A stretch of 42,535 nucleotides of DNA from Arthrobacter humicola (lineage in GTDB: Bacteria > Actinomycetota > Actinomycetes > Actinomycetales > Micrococcaceae): positions 1 to 42,535 of the forward strand of contig NZ_JAFKON010000018.1 in assembly GCF_022803015.1 (NCBI RefSeq), read 5' to 3'. The position numbers and the translations under genes are program-made. Shown in pieces: positions 1 through 8,200 of this stretch. Under the pieces are notes generated by a model. That model saw only the letters and a list, made by a program, of their open reading frames with translations, did no database searches and was not told the DNA's origin. Position 1 is the stretch's first letter; each line of letters begins with the position of its first letter.

Positions 1-54
1 CCGCGACCCCGTCCCGGCCCCAGTTCGCCCGAGCCCCGCCCCGCCGCCCCGCGT

Positions 55-140
55 GCTCCAGTTCGCCGGACCCGTGCCAGGTCGCCGGAAAGGTCCGGCG
101 ACCGCGGACGCTTCCGGCGACCTCGCGATGCGCCGCCGCC
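55..140. repeat. Intergenic palindromic repeat, copy 1
   Basis: This GC-rich non-coding repeat is nearly identical to 227-312, 172 bp downstream, and is related to 1851-1927. Its core at 81-102 is a perfect inverted repeat with arms GTCGCCGG and CCGGCGAC and a 6-nt spacer. Further TCGCCGG or CCGGCGA words lie on both sides. It could fold in RNA or act as a REP-like element. I see no gene in 1-343 besides these repeats and the promoter of the next gene. Confidence 0.75.
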
Positions 141-226
141 CTGTGCCCGTCACGCCCTGCGCGCTGCCGCGTCCATGTCCCTCGCCTCCCCGCCCGCCCG
201 CCGTCCTCTCCCGCCGGCCGCCCTAA

Positions 227-312
227 GCTCCAGTTCGCCGGACCCGTGCCAGGTCGCCGGAAAGGTCCGGCGACCTCGGATGCTTCCGGCGAACTCGCCA
301 TGCGCCGCTGCC
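227..312. repeat. Intergenic palindromic repeat, copy 2
   Basis: This is the second copy of the 55-140 repeat and differs at only a few positions. The palindromic core is at 253-274 with the same 8-bp arms and the same AAAGGT spacer. It ends about 30 bp before the promoter of the gene at 380. Confidence 0.75.
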
Positions 313-343
313 CGCAGCACGAGCACCGACGAGAAAAAAGTTC

Positions 344-373
344 TTGACAAATAAAATTGTCGGCGGGCAGACT
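344..373 (+). promoter_or_regulatory. Candidate promoter and operator of the 380 regulator
   Basis: A perfect -35 hexamer TTGACA (344-349) is followed after 18 nt by a -10-like CAGACT (368-373). The -10 ends 6 nt before the ATG at 380, so transcription could start at the start codon. An imperfect AT-rich inverted repeat, GACAA and TTGTC with a 6-nt spacer, overlaps the -35. That would suit autorepression, which is an inference. Confidence 0.5.
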
Positions 374-379
374 GGAAGC

Positions 380-1126
380 ATGTTGGACATCGGAGTGATT
401 GAGGATCCGGCCGCGGCGGAGGCCTCGCTGGACCCGATCCGGACGCGGATCCTGCGCGAGCTGGCCGAGCCCGGATCTGCGACGCAGCTCGCCGCGAAGG
501 TGGGCCTGCCGCGGCAGAAGGTGAACTACCACCTCAAGGCGCTCGAGCGGCATGGGCTCGTCGAGCTCGTCGAGGAGCGGCGGCGCGGCAACGTGACCGA
601 ACGCATCCTGCGGGCGACGGCGGCGTCGTACTTGATTTCGCCGGCGGCGCTGGCCTCGGTGGCGCCGGACCCCCACCGGTTCTCGGACCGCTTTTCCGCT
701 TTCTGGCTGCTGGCACTCGCTGCCCGCATGGTCCAGGAGATGGGGCAGCTGATCGCCGGGGCGGCCGCAGCCCGGCAGAAACTCGCCACCTTTGCCATCG
801 ACGGCGAGATTACCTTCCGTTCGGCGGCGGACCGGGCGGCCTTCGCCGAGGAGCTCGGCGTCGCCGTGACCAGGCTCGTGGACAAATACCACGACGGCGG
901 TGACCTCCCCTCAGGTTCCCCGGCAGATCCGCAGGCAGGTTCCCAGGCAGGTCGCCGGCCGGAGGGACGCAAGCACCGGCTGGTCGTCGCGCTGCACCCG
1001 GCGCTCAAGTCGCCGCAGCCGAAGGCAGCGCACGCAGACCCACAAAAAGCAACCCCACAAACAGCAACCCTACAAACAGCAACCCCACAAACAAACCCAC
1101 AAGCCAAGGAGCAGGACAATGACTGA
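380..1126 (+). CDS. ArsR-like winged-helix transcriptional regulator
   Basis: This is a 248-residue protein. Its N-terminal half (about residues 10-75) is an ArsR-type winged helix-turn-helix with DPIRTRILRELAEPGSATQLA, then a recognition region (KVNYHLKALERHGLVELV) and a basic wing. The C-terminal half is helical without a recognised ligand domain. It ends in a low-complexity TPQTAT tail encoded by a 15-bp tandem repeat at 1040-1099. I chose the ATG at 380 because the helix-turn-helix alignment begins there and the promoter hexamers lie just upstream. The gene overlaps the next one by 8 nt (ATGACTGA), so the two are co-translated. Regulators of this type often sit beside SRPBCC proteins, as here. 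The ligand is unknown. Confidence 0.82.
   Translation: MLDIGVIEDPAAAEASLDPIRTRILRELAEPGSATQLAAKVGLPRQKVNYHLKALERHGLVELVEERRRGNVTERILRATAASYLISPAALASVAPDPHRFSDRFSAFWLLALAARMVQEMGQLIAGAAAARQKLATFAIDGEITFRSAADRAAFAEELGVAVTRLVDKYHDGGDLPSGSPADPQAGSQAGRRPEGRKHRLVVALHPALKSPQPKAAHADPQKATPQTATLQTATPQTNPQAKEQDND
1040..1099 (+). repeat. 15-bp tandem repeat in a coding tail
   Basis: Four consecutive 15-bp units of the type CCACAAACAGCAACC lie in frame at the end of the regulator gene. They are far lower in GC than the surroundings and sit directly before the ribosome-binding site (AAGGAG, about 1106-1111) of the next gene. The AT-rich, probably unstructured stretch may keep that site open. Confidence 0.8.
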
Positions 1127-1811
1127 CCAACGGAAATTCGAAATCGTCTACGACACCGAACTGCCCGGTACCCCTGAGCGGGTGTGGGAGGCCGTCACCA
1201 AGGACACCCCGGCATGGATGTTCCCCACAGACCAATGGCCGGCGGTCCGGACCGTGGACGAATACCCCTCCCATCTGGTGTCCCGGATGGACGGTCCGGA
1301 TGGCTGGTTCAACCAGCTGGAGCACGTCCTGGAACCGCTCGACGGTGGCCAGGCCCGGCTGCACTACGTGCACAGTGGCATCTTTGCGGACAACTGGGAT
1401 GAGCAGTATGACGGCGCCAGCAAGCACACGGCGTTCTATCTGCACACCCTGGGCCAGTACCTGAAGTACTTCGACGGCAAGCCCGTGGTCTTCACAGACA
1501 TCCAGGCACCCGCCGCTTCGCAGACCCCGGACGGCTTCGACCGGCTCAAGCGGGCCCTCGGCGTCGACACTGCCGCTCCGGGGGAGACGGTGGAACTGGA
1601 GCTCGACGGCGTAGGGCCGCTGGCCGGCGAGATCGACTTCGCCAACGAGAACTTCCTCGGCCTGCGGACCGCGGACACGATGTACCGCTTCTTCGGGCGC
1701 AACGCGTTCGGCGCGCCGGTGGGCATGACCGTGCACGACTTCAGCGGCAGCGGGGACGCCGGGGCGACGGCCCAAGCCTGGACCGGGTTCCTGGCGAAGG
1801 TCTACGCCTGA
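1119..1811 (+). CDS. SRPBCC (AHSA1-like) domain protein
   Basis: This is a 230-residue protein that starts inside the last codons of the upstream regulator, with AAGGAG about 7 nt before the ATG. The first about 140 residues fit the SRPBCC/AHSA1 helix-grip fold: FEIVYDTELPGTPERVWEAVT for the first strand and helix, a WF/W-rich middle, and a long C-terminal helix (KHTAFYLHTLGQYLKYF). The last about 80 residues form a second small region ending GMTVHDFSG. AHSA1-type proteins bind hydrophobic ligands or act as co-chaperones. Pairing with an ArsR-like regulator is common in actinobacteria. No enzymatic activity can be assigned. Confidence 0.78.
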   Translation: MTDQRKFEIVYDTELPGTPERVWEAVTKDTPAWMFPTDQWPAVRTVDEYPSHLVSRMDGPDGWFNQLEHVLEPLDGGQARLHYVHSGIFADNWDEQYDGASKHTAFYLHTLGQYLKYFDGKPVVFTDIQAPAASQTPDGFDRLKRALGVDTAAPGETVELELDGVGPLAGEIDFANENFLGLRTADTMYRFFGRNAFGAPVGMTVHDFSGSGDAGATAQAWTGFLAKVYA

Positions 1812-1850
1812 TCCCGCGACGGGCATCCTGCCTGGCGATGCCCTGAACGT

Positions 1851-1927
1851 TCGAGTTCGCCGGGAACGGGCCGAAGTCGCCGGAATGGTCCGGCGACTTC
1901 GGACGTTTCCGGCGACCTCGGGGCGCA
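1851..1927. repeat. Intergenic palindromic repeat, copy 3 (diverged)
   Basis: This copy is related to the repeats at 55-140 and 227-312. The core 1873-1900 has 11-bp perfect arms (GAAGTCGCCGG and CCGGCGACTTC) around a 6-nt spacer. It lies between the convergent genes ending at 1811 and 1973, where it could also serve as a bidirectional hairpin. Confidence 0.7.
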
Positions 1928-1972
1928 GGAATGAACGGGCGTCGCAGGGCAGGCCTGCAAGCGCCCCAGAAT

Positions 1973-3553
1973 TCAGGCGATGGCCGCGGCCGGCGGGGAC
2001 GACAGGTTGCGTCGCAGTTGTGGGGAGGCCTCCAGCCGGTCCTGCGCCGAACGCAATGCCAGTACGGCCGTCTCCAGCTGCTCCGGTGGCAGGGTGAACG
2101 GCAACCGCAAGTACTGCTCAAACGCGCCGCCGACGCCGAACCGGGGTCCGGCGGCGAGCCGGATCCCGACGTCGGGGGCCAGCACCGCCAATGCCGTGCT
2201 GATCGGCGCCGGGAGTCGGCACCAGACGGACAGGCCGCCGTCGGGCCACTCGGGCTCCCAGCCCGGCAGGTGCTCCCGAATCAGTTCCACCAGTGTGTCC
2301 CGGTTCTCGCGCAGCGCGGACAGCCTGTCGGGGAGCGGCTCCGTCATGGCGTTGACCAGATGCGCCCCGGCCAGCTGCTCCACCACCGGCCCGCCCAGGT
2401 CCAGGGTGGTGCGGGCAGCGGCGAAGCGCCGGATGAGGGGCTCGCTGGCGCGGATCCAGCCGGTGCGCAGCCCAGCCCAGTGCGACTTGCTGAGGGAACC
2501 GAGGGAGACCACCGCCGGGCTGAAAGCGGCCATGGGGGTCGACGCGGCGCCGTCGAGGTTCAACTCCCGCAGCGTCTCGTCCACCACCAGCACAGTGCCC
2601 GACGCCGCGGCCGCCTTCACGAGCCGGCGCCGCTGGGAATCGGGCATCAGCCGGCCGGTGGGGTTGTGGAAGTCCGGCACCACGTACGCCATCGCGGGCC
2701 GCTGCTGGAGCAGCGCCGTTTCCATGGCCTCGAGGTCCCAGCCGCCTGCGCCGCTGTGGGCAAGGCCGTTGTGGGCGGGGCCGTTACCGCCTGCGCTGTG
2801 GCCCCGGCCGCCGGGGACTCCACCGTTATGGCCTGTGCCGCCGGGGGCCGCGGCAGGCATGGCCACCGGGACCGGTCGGCAGCCCGCAGCCCGGATCGCG
2901 TCGAGGGCGTTCGGGTAGCTCGGATGCTCCACCAGCACCTTGGTCCCGGACCGCCCGGCCAATGTGCGGAGCACAATGTTCAGCGCGTGCTGGGCGCCGG
3001 AGGTGACCAGGACCTGCGCGGCCGTTGTCGGGACCCCGGCGGCGGTGTACCGGGCCGCAATGGCTTCCCGGAGCGGGCCCACGCCCAGGGCGTCATAGCC
3101 GAAGCCCGGCAGCAGGGCCGGCAATTCGGTCAGGGCCGCGGCAAAGGCCCGGTGCACCACTTCGCCGCTGGCCGGCAGGGAGGCGTAAGCCAGGTCCAGG
3201 ATCCCGTCCGGTACCGCCAGGCCGGGCGCGCCGCTCAGCCGCAGGGCTCCGTCGTGGCCGCCGGCATGCAAGGGCCCCTGGCTCGGGATGCAGCTCCGGC
3301 TCCGGCTGCCCTGGCCGCTGCTGAGGAAACCCTGCTCGCGCAGCAGGGCGTAAGCCGCGGTCACCGTGGTGCGGCTGATGCCAAGGGCCGCTGCCAGCGA
3401 GCGCTCGCTCGGCAGGGCGACGTCCAGGGCCACACGGCCGTCGAGGATGAGCAGGCGGACGACGTCGCCCAGCTCGCGGTAAGCGGGGGCGGCGCCGACG
3501 TTCCACTCGCCCAGCAGGCGGACCAGCGACCCCGGAGTCAAAGAGACGGACAT
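1973..3553 (-). CDS. MocR-family (GntR-HTH plus aminotransferase) regulator, YczR-like
   Basis: This 526-residue fusion has an N-terminal GntR winged helix (about residues 8-75, with LPSERSLAAALGISRTTVTAAY) and a C-terminal fold-type I aminotransferase domain. The pyridoxal-phosphate lysine is recognisable in SLGSLSKSHWAGLRTGW, and the conserved PDFHNPTGRLM and GAQHALN motifs are present. A glycine/histidine-rich insertion of about 40 residues lies in the middle of the aminotransferase domain and is unusual for the family. The gene is divergent from a yczE homologue, the classic arrangement of YczR regulators. In that system MocR proteins sense PLP or a related ligand and bind direct or inverted repeats. 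I infer that it controls yczE and itself through the boxes at 3558-3596. Confidence 0.88.
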   Translation of the reverse strand: MSVSLTPGSLVRLLGEWNVGAAPAYRELGDVVRLLILDGRVALDVALPSERSLAAALGISRTTVTAAYALLREQGFLSSGQGSRSRSCIPSQGPLHAGGHDGALRLSGAPGLAVPDGILDLAYASLPASGEVVHRAFAAALTELPALLPGFGYDALGVGPLREAIAARYTAAGVPTTAAQVLVTSGAQHALNIVLRTLAGRSGTKVLVEHPSYPNALDAIRAAGCRPVPVAMPAAAPGGTGHNGGVPGGRGHSAGGNGPAHNGLAHSGAGGWDLEAMETALLQQRPAMAYVVPDFHNPTGRLMPDSQRRRLVKAAAASGTVLVVDETLRELNLDGAASTPMAAFSPAVVSLGSLSKSHWAGLRTGWIRASEPLIRRFAAARTTLDLGGPVVEQLAGAHLVNAMTEPLPDRLSALRENRDTLVELIREHLPGWEPEWPDGGLSVWCRLPAPISTALAVLAPDVGIRLAAGPRFGVGGAFEQYLRLPFTLPPEQLETAVLALRSAQDRLEASPQLRRNLSSPPAAAIA

Positions 3554-3557
3554 AGAG

Positions 3558-3596
3558 CCAGTATCTCAAACTGGATATGGAATGCAAGGCCAGTTT
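3558..3596. promoter_or_regulatory. Operator-like boxes between yczR-like gene and yczE
   Basis: Three related boxes lie in the 61-bp divergent spacer: CCAGT (3558-3562), AAACTGG (3568-3574) and CCAGTTT (3590-3596). The last two are exact inverted repeats with 15 bp between them. The placement at the start of the regulator gene suits autoregulation together with control of yczE. Confidence 0.6.
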
Positions 3597-3614
3597 TCGT
3601 GGAGGATGGAGACC

Positions 3615-4343
3615 ATGTTGACCCGCAGACTCCTCCAGCTCCTCCTCGGCCTCGCTCTTTACGGCATTTCCCTCGCCATGGTCATCCGCGCCAGCCTCGG
3701 CACGGCGCCGTGGGACGTGCTCCACCAGGGGCTGGCGGCCAGGACCGGGCTCAGCCTCGGCACGGTGGTGGTTGTTGTCAGCTTCCTGGTGCTGCTGCTG
3801 TGGATCCCGCTCCGGCAATGGCCCGGCGTCGGAACCCTGTGCAACGCCGTGCTGGTGGGGGTCTTCGCGGACATCGGGCTGGCCCTGATTCCACAGTTTT
3901 CGCATCTGGGCGGCCAGATCTGCCTGCTCGTCGGGGCGGTGCTGCTCAATGGCGTCGCCTCCGCCTGCTACATCGGCGCCCGCCTGGGCCCGGGCGCACG
4001 GGACGGGCTCATGACGGGCCTCGCCCGGCGGACGGGCTGGCCGGTCCGGGTGTGCCGCACCGGCATTGAAGTGGTGGTCCTTGGCGCGGGCTGGCTGCTG
4101 GGCGGCTCGGTCGGTGTGGGCACGGTGCTGTACGCGCTGGCCATTGGCCCCCTGGTGCAGTTGCTGCTGCCGCGGTTCACCGTTCCGGAAGCGCGTCCGG
4201 TCCCGGCGGCCGGAACTGAAGCGGCCGGAACTGACGCGGCCGGAGCTGAAACGGCCGGAACTGAAGCGGAAGCCGCCGTTGCCGGGACGGCAGTTCCTGT
4301 GGCGGCGGTCCCTGTGGCGGCGGGCAGAGGGCCGGCCGATTGA
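3615..4343 (+). CDS. YczE/YyaS/YitT-family membrane protein
   Basis: This 242-residue integral membrane protein has about five hydrophobic segments, beginning with RRLLQLLLGLALYGISLAMVI. The family signature ASLGTAPWDVLHQGL is followed by IGARLGPGARDGLMTGL, both typical of YczE-like proteins. I chose the ATG at 3615 because GGAGG (3601-3605) lies 9 nt upstream; upstream ATGs at 3582 and 3606 are less well placed. The C-terminal about 60 residues are a low-complexity AAGTEAAGTDAAG tail from a 15-bp repeat and lie outside the family domain. In Bacillus, YczE is linked to surfactin-type production. Its transport role here is unknown, although control by a PLP-dependent regulator hints at a vitamin B6-related substrate. 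Confidence 0.82.
   Translation: MLTRRLLQLLLGLALYGISLAMVIRASLGTAPWDVLHQGLAARTGLSLGTVVVVVSFLVLLLWIPLRQWPGVGTLCNAVLVGVFADIGLALIPQFSHLGGQICLLVGAVLLNGVASACYIGARLGPGARDGLMTGLARRTGWPVRVCRTGIEVVVLGAGWLLGGSVGVGTVLYALAIGPLVQLLLPRFTVPEARPVPAAGTEAAGTDAAGAETAGTEAEAAVAGTAVPVAAVPVAAGRGPAD
4206..4265 (+). repeat. 15-bp tandem repeat in the yczE 3' end
   Basis: Four in-frame units of the type GCGGCCGGAACTGAA encode the AAGTE-like tail. Single substitutions distinguish the units, which indicates recent slippage expansion followed by point mutation. Confidence 0.8.
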
Positions 4344-4372
4344 TTCCCGCGGGTTGATTCCCGCGGGCCCCG

Positions 4373-5239
4373 TCAGCCGGCGCCCTCTGATCCGGGGCCC
4401 GGCAGGGGCTGGCAGGTGGGGCAGTAGTAGATGTCCCGTTCCTCGGTGACAGTGCCGGCGCCGTTCTCCTTGCCCAGGACGCCGCGGCGGATCGGAGTGC
4501 CGCATTTGAGGCACGGCTGGTGCTCGCGCCGGTAGACCCAGTAGCCGGGACGCCCGGCGGTGCGGCCCACCGGCACGCCCCGGGCGTTCAGGACGGTGGT
4601 CCGTCGGCCCGGCCCGAGGTTGGCGGAGAGCAGGACCTGGGCGTCGGTGATGATGGCGGGAAGGTCCGGCACTGCCGAGACGGGCGACGCCGGATGGACG
4701 CCCGCGAGGAAGCAGGCCTCGCACCGGTAGATGTTTCCGATCCCCGCCAGCTTGCTCTGGTCCAGCAGGGCGACGCCGATCGGTACGTCCGGGGCTGTGA
4801 GCAGCCGGTGTTCGGCCTCGGCCGCGTCCCAGTCCGGGCCCAGCAGGTCCGGGCCGAGGTGCCCCACGATGGTGTCCTCCTGGTCGGTCCGGACCACCTC
4901 AAGGATGCCCAGGGAGAACCCGACGGCGTCGGCCGTGGCGGTCCGCAGCACGCAGCGGGCCGTGAAGCCGGGCTTCCGCCAGCGGCCCCCGGGCGGGTAG
5001 ACCTGCCAGCTGCCCTCCATCTTCAGGTGCGAATGGATGGTGAGCCGGTCTGTGGGCGTCGGGCCCTGGACGCGCATCAGCAGGTGCTTGCCGCGGGGCA
5101 CCACCTCGGCGACGGTCCAGCCGCCGAGCTTGAGGGTGGCGAAGCGCGGGACCCGGAAGTCGGAGGAGACCAGTTCCTTCCCGGCCAGGGCTGCGTGCAG
5201 CTGCGCGGCGGCGCGGAAGACCGAATCGCCCTCAGGCAC
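4373..5239 (-). CDS. Fpg/Nei-family DNA glycosylase/AP lyase (Nei2-type)
   Basis: The 288-residue enzyme begins MPEGDSVFRAAAQLH. Pro2 is the catalytic Schiff-base residue and Glu3 the general acid of the family. The H2TH region is visible around LLDQSKLAGIGNIYRCEACF. A C-terminal zinc finger has four cysteines in CLKCGTPIRRG and YYCPTCQ. Family members excise oxidised pyrimidines and cleave the abasic site by beta,delta-elimination. The gene overlaps the end of lhr by 8 nt, so helicase and glycosylase are produced together, an arrangement recurrent in actinobacteria. Substrate preference (Nei rather than Fpg) is inferred from the PEGDSV start. Confidence 0.92.
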   Translation of the reverse strand: MPEGDSVFRAAAQLHAALAGKELVSSDFRVPRFATLKLGGWTVAEVVPRGKHLLMRVQGPTPTDRLTIHSHLKMEGSWQVYPPGGRWRKPGFTARCVLRTATADAVGFSLGILEVVRTDQEDTIVGHLGPDLLGPDWDAAEAEHRLLTAPDVPIGVALLDQSKLAGIGNIYRCEACFLAGVHPASPVSAVPDLPAIITDAQVLLSANLGPGRRTTVLNARGVPVGRTAGRPGYWVYRREHQPCLKCGTPIRRGVLGKENGAGTVTEERDIYYCPTCQPLPGPGSEGAG

Positions 5240-8200
5240 GGATCCTCAGTCCCTTGGGGGTGGAATAGGCCCCGGCGTGGGCGAGGGCGGCCGCCACCGG
5301 GGTGTCCAGGATGCCGTGGCCGTTGACCTTTTCCATGATCAGCTTGTCCACCGCGCCTCGGGTCACCACACCCACCAGGGCCGTGCCGGCCGCGGCCAGG
5401 ACGTCGGGGTCGTCGCTGAACGCGAGCAGGGTCTTGCCGCCGCGCTCGACGTACAGCGCCAGGGCGCCGTCGACCAGGACCACGAGGGCGCCGGCCTTCC
5501 TGCCCGGGCGGTGGCCGGTGCCGGCGTCGACGTTGAGCGCGGGCCATGGCAGCGCGGCGCCGTACGGGTTGGCAGGGTCGGTCGCGGCGAGGGCCAGGGC
5601 CACCGGTTCTGCCTTGTGCAGTTCGGCGTCCTCGACGTAGGACCGCAGCCGGTCCACCGTGGCGGGGACGGCGAACTGCGCCGCACCGAGGTGTTCGATG
5701 AAGTAGCCGCGGCGGCAGCGTCCGGCTTCCTCGAGCCGGGCCAGGACCTTGTACATGAGGCCGAAGCCGCCGAGGATGTTTTCTGCCATGACCGAGCCGC
5801 GGGTGACCACGCCGTAGCGGTCCAGCAGCAGCTCCGCGGTGGCCCGCGCATGGATGGTGGGATCGAGCTCCGGTGAGGGCAGCGCGGACCAGCGTCCTGC
5901 GGCGAGCGGGGGAGCGGGCGCGGTGCCGGTCACGGATCCGTACCGGCCGCCGGTGAGTCCCGGCGATCCGAGCAGGCCGGTGCCGTGCGCCCGTCCGAGC
6001 CGGCTGAGCCGCGGCGCGCGGGCCCGCGGGGCGCGCCCCACCTGCCGGTGCGCGGTGTGCCCGCCGGCGATCAGGGCCCTGACGGGGGCGAACGTGTCGC
6101 CGGTAATCCGGCCCGCCCAAGCGAGATCCCAGAGTGCTGCCACCACGTCCTGGTCGCTGAGCACCGAATCCATGCCGCCGGCAACCTCGGTCAGCTGCCG
6201 GAAGAAGTAGCCGCCGCCGTTGTTCTGCAGGTGTTCGAGGAGCCGTCGCTGCGCGTCGCCGGGTTCGAAGTCGATGGACGGGTTCAGCGTCAGTTCAGCC
6301 GAATCGGCGAGGTGCAGGCTCACCCAGCCGTCGTTGCCCGGCAGCGAGCCGGCACCGGACCAGAGGACCTCGCCGGCGGCCATGAGCTCGTCCAGCATGG
6401 CCGGCTGGTAGTTGGAGACGCGGCCGGCCAGGACAAGCGGCTCCCATGCCGAGGCCGGAATGGGCACGCCGGAGAGCTGGTCGATGGCCGTGATGATGCC
6501 GTCCAGGCCGCGGAGCGCCGACTGCCCGCGGCCGCCCGGGGTCCGCACGTTCTGCCAGGCGGGCAGGAACCGGCCGTAGGCGGCGGCGTCCACCGGCTCG
6601 ACTTCGGCGCGGAGCGCGGCGAGGGAACGGCGGCGCAGCCTGCGGAGGACCTCGGCGTCGCACCATTCACTCACATTGGCCGGAGGCAAAAGGGGAGGCA
6701 CAACAGTGGGCTGGAACGCCTCCTCGCCGGATCCATCCACGCCGGAACCCTCAACCCCGGATTCTTCACCGCCGGCTGCCGTGCTGGCCGACGTGACCGC
6801 CGGCGGCGCAGCGTGCGGGCGGAACTCTCCTTCCACCACGCGCCCGTCCGCGGCCAGCCGCTTCAGCGCCGTGCCGACGACGGCGACGCCCAGTCCCAGC
6901 CGCGCCGCGGCCTCGGCGGCGGTGAAGGGCCCGTGCGTGCGGGCGTAGCGCGAGACGAGGTCGCCGAGGGGGTCAGCGACCGGCTCGATGAAGGCCAGCG
7001 GCACACCCATGGGCAGCGGCACGCCGAGGGCATCCCGAAGCCGGGCGGCATCCTCGACCGCCGCAAAGCGCTCGACTCCGCCGATGTTGACCTTGATGGC
7101 ACGGTTGGCACGCTGCAGGCCCGTGAGGTGGGCGGCGGCGTCGGCCTCCGTCGCCGGGCTTTCGGCTGGCAGCACCTCCGGGGTTTCGGCTAGCTCAGCC
7201 GGCAGGCCTTCGACAGGCTCAGCCGCCGGTGCGGTCCCGGCAGCCTCGCTTCCCTGGGCTGGGGCCGTGACCGGCTCCAGCCGGGCGGCGACCTCGTCCG
7301 GCGAGAGCGGACCGAGGAGGCGCAGGAGGTCCGCGACGCCCTCCAGCCCGCGCACCTGGCGGTCGCGGGCCAGCCGCTGCAGTTCGCGCTCGGTGGCCTC
7401 GATGACCTTCGCATCCAGCAGTTCGCGCAGCTCCACGCGGCCCATGAGCTCGTTGAGCAGGGTGGAATCGAGGGCCAGGGCGGCGGCCCGGCGCTCCGCC
7501 AGCGGGGAGTCGCCTTCGTAGAGGAACTGGGCCACGTAGCCAAAGAGCAAGGACTTCGCGAACGGGGAGGGCTGCTGGGTGGTGGTCTGGACGATCCTGA
7601 GCTCGCGGCGCTCGACCGACGCGGCGATGTCCTTCAGCGCCGGAAGGTCGTAGACATCCTGCAGGCACTCGCGGACCGTCTCGAGGACAATCGGGAACGT
7701 CGGGTACTTCCGGGCAACATCCAGCAGCTGCGCCGAACGCTGCCGCTGCTGCCACAAGGGCTGCCGCTTGCCGGGATTCTGCCGGGGCAGGAGCAACGCG
7801 CGGGCCGCGCACTCGCGGAACCGGGAGGCGAACAGGGCGCTCCCGCCGACCTCCGCCGTCACCATCTGCTCGATTTCCTCCGGGTCAAACAGGAACAACT
7901 CGGCGCCCGGCGGCTCATCCTCCATCATGGGCACGCGCAGCACGATGCCGTCGTCGGCGGCCATGGCCGAGCCGTCCATCCCGTAGCGCTGCTGCAGGCG
8001 CTGGCCCACGGCCAGGGCCCACGGTGCGTGCACGGGCATGCCGAAGGGGCTGTGCAGCACCACGCGCCAGTCGCCGAGCTCGTCGTGGAAGCGTTCGACC
8101 ACTAGGGTCGTGTCGCTGGGGACCACCTCGGTGGCGAGCCGTTGTTCGGCGAGGTACTGGATCAGGTTGTTCGCGGCGTAATCGTCCAGTCCGCTGGCCT

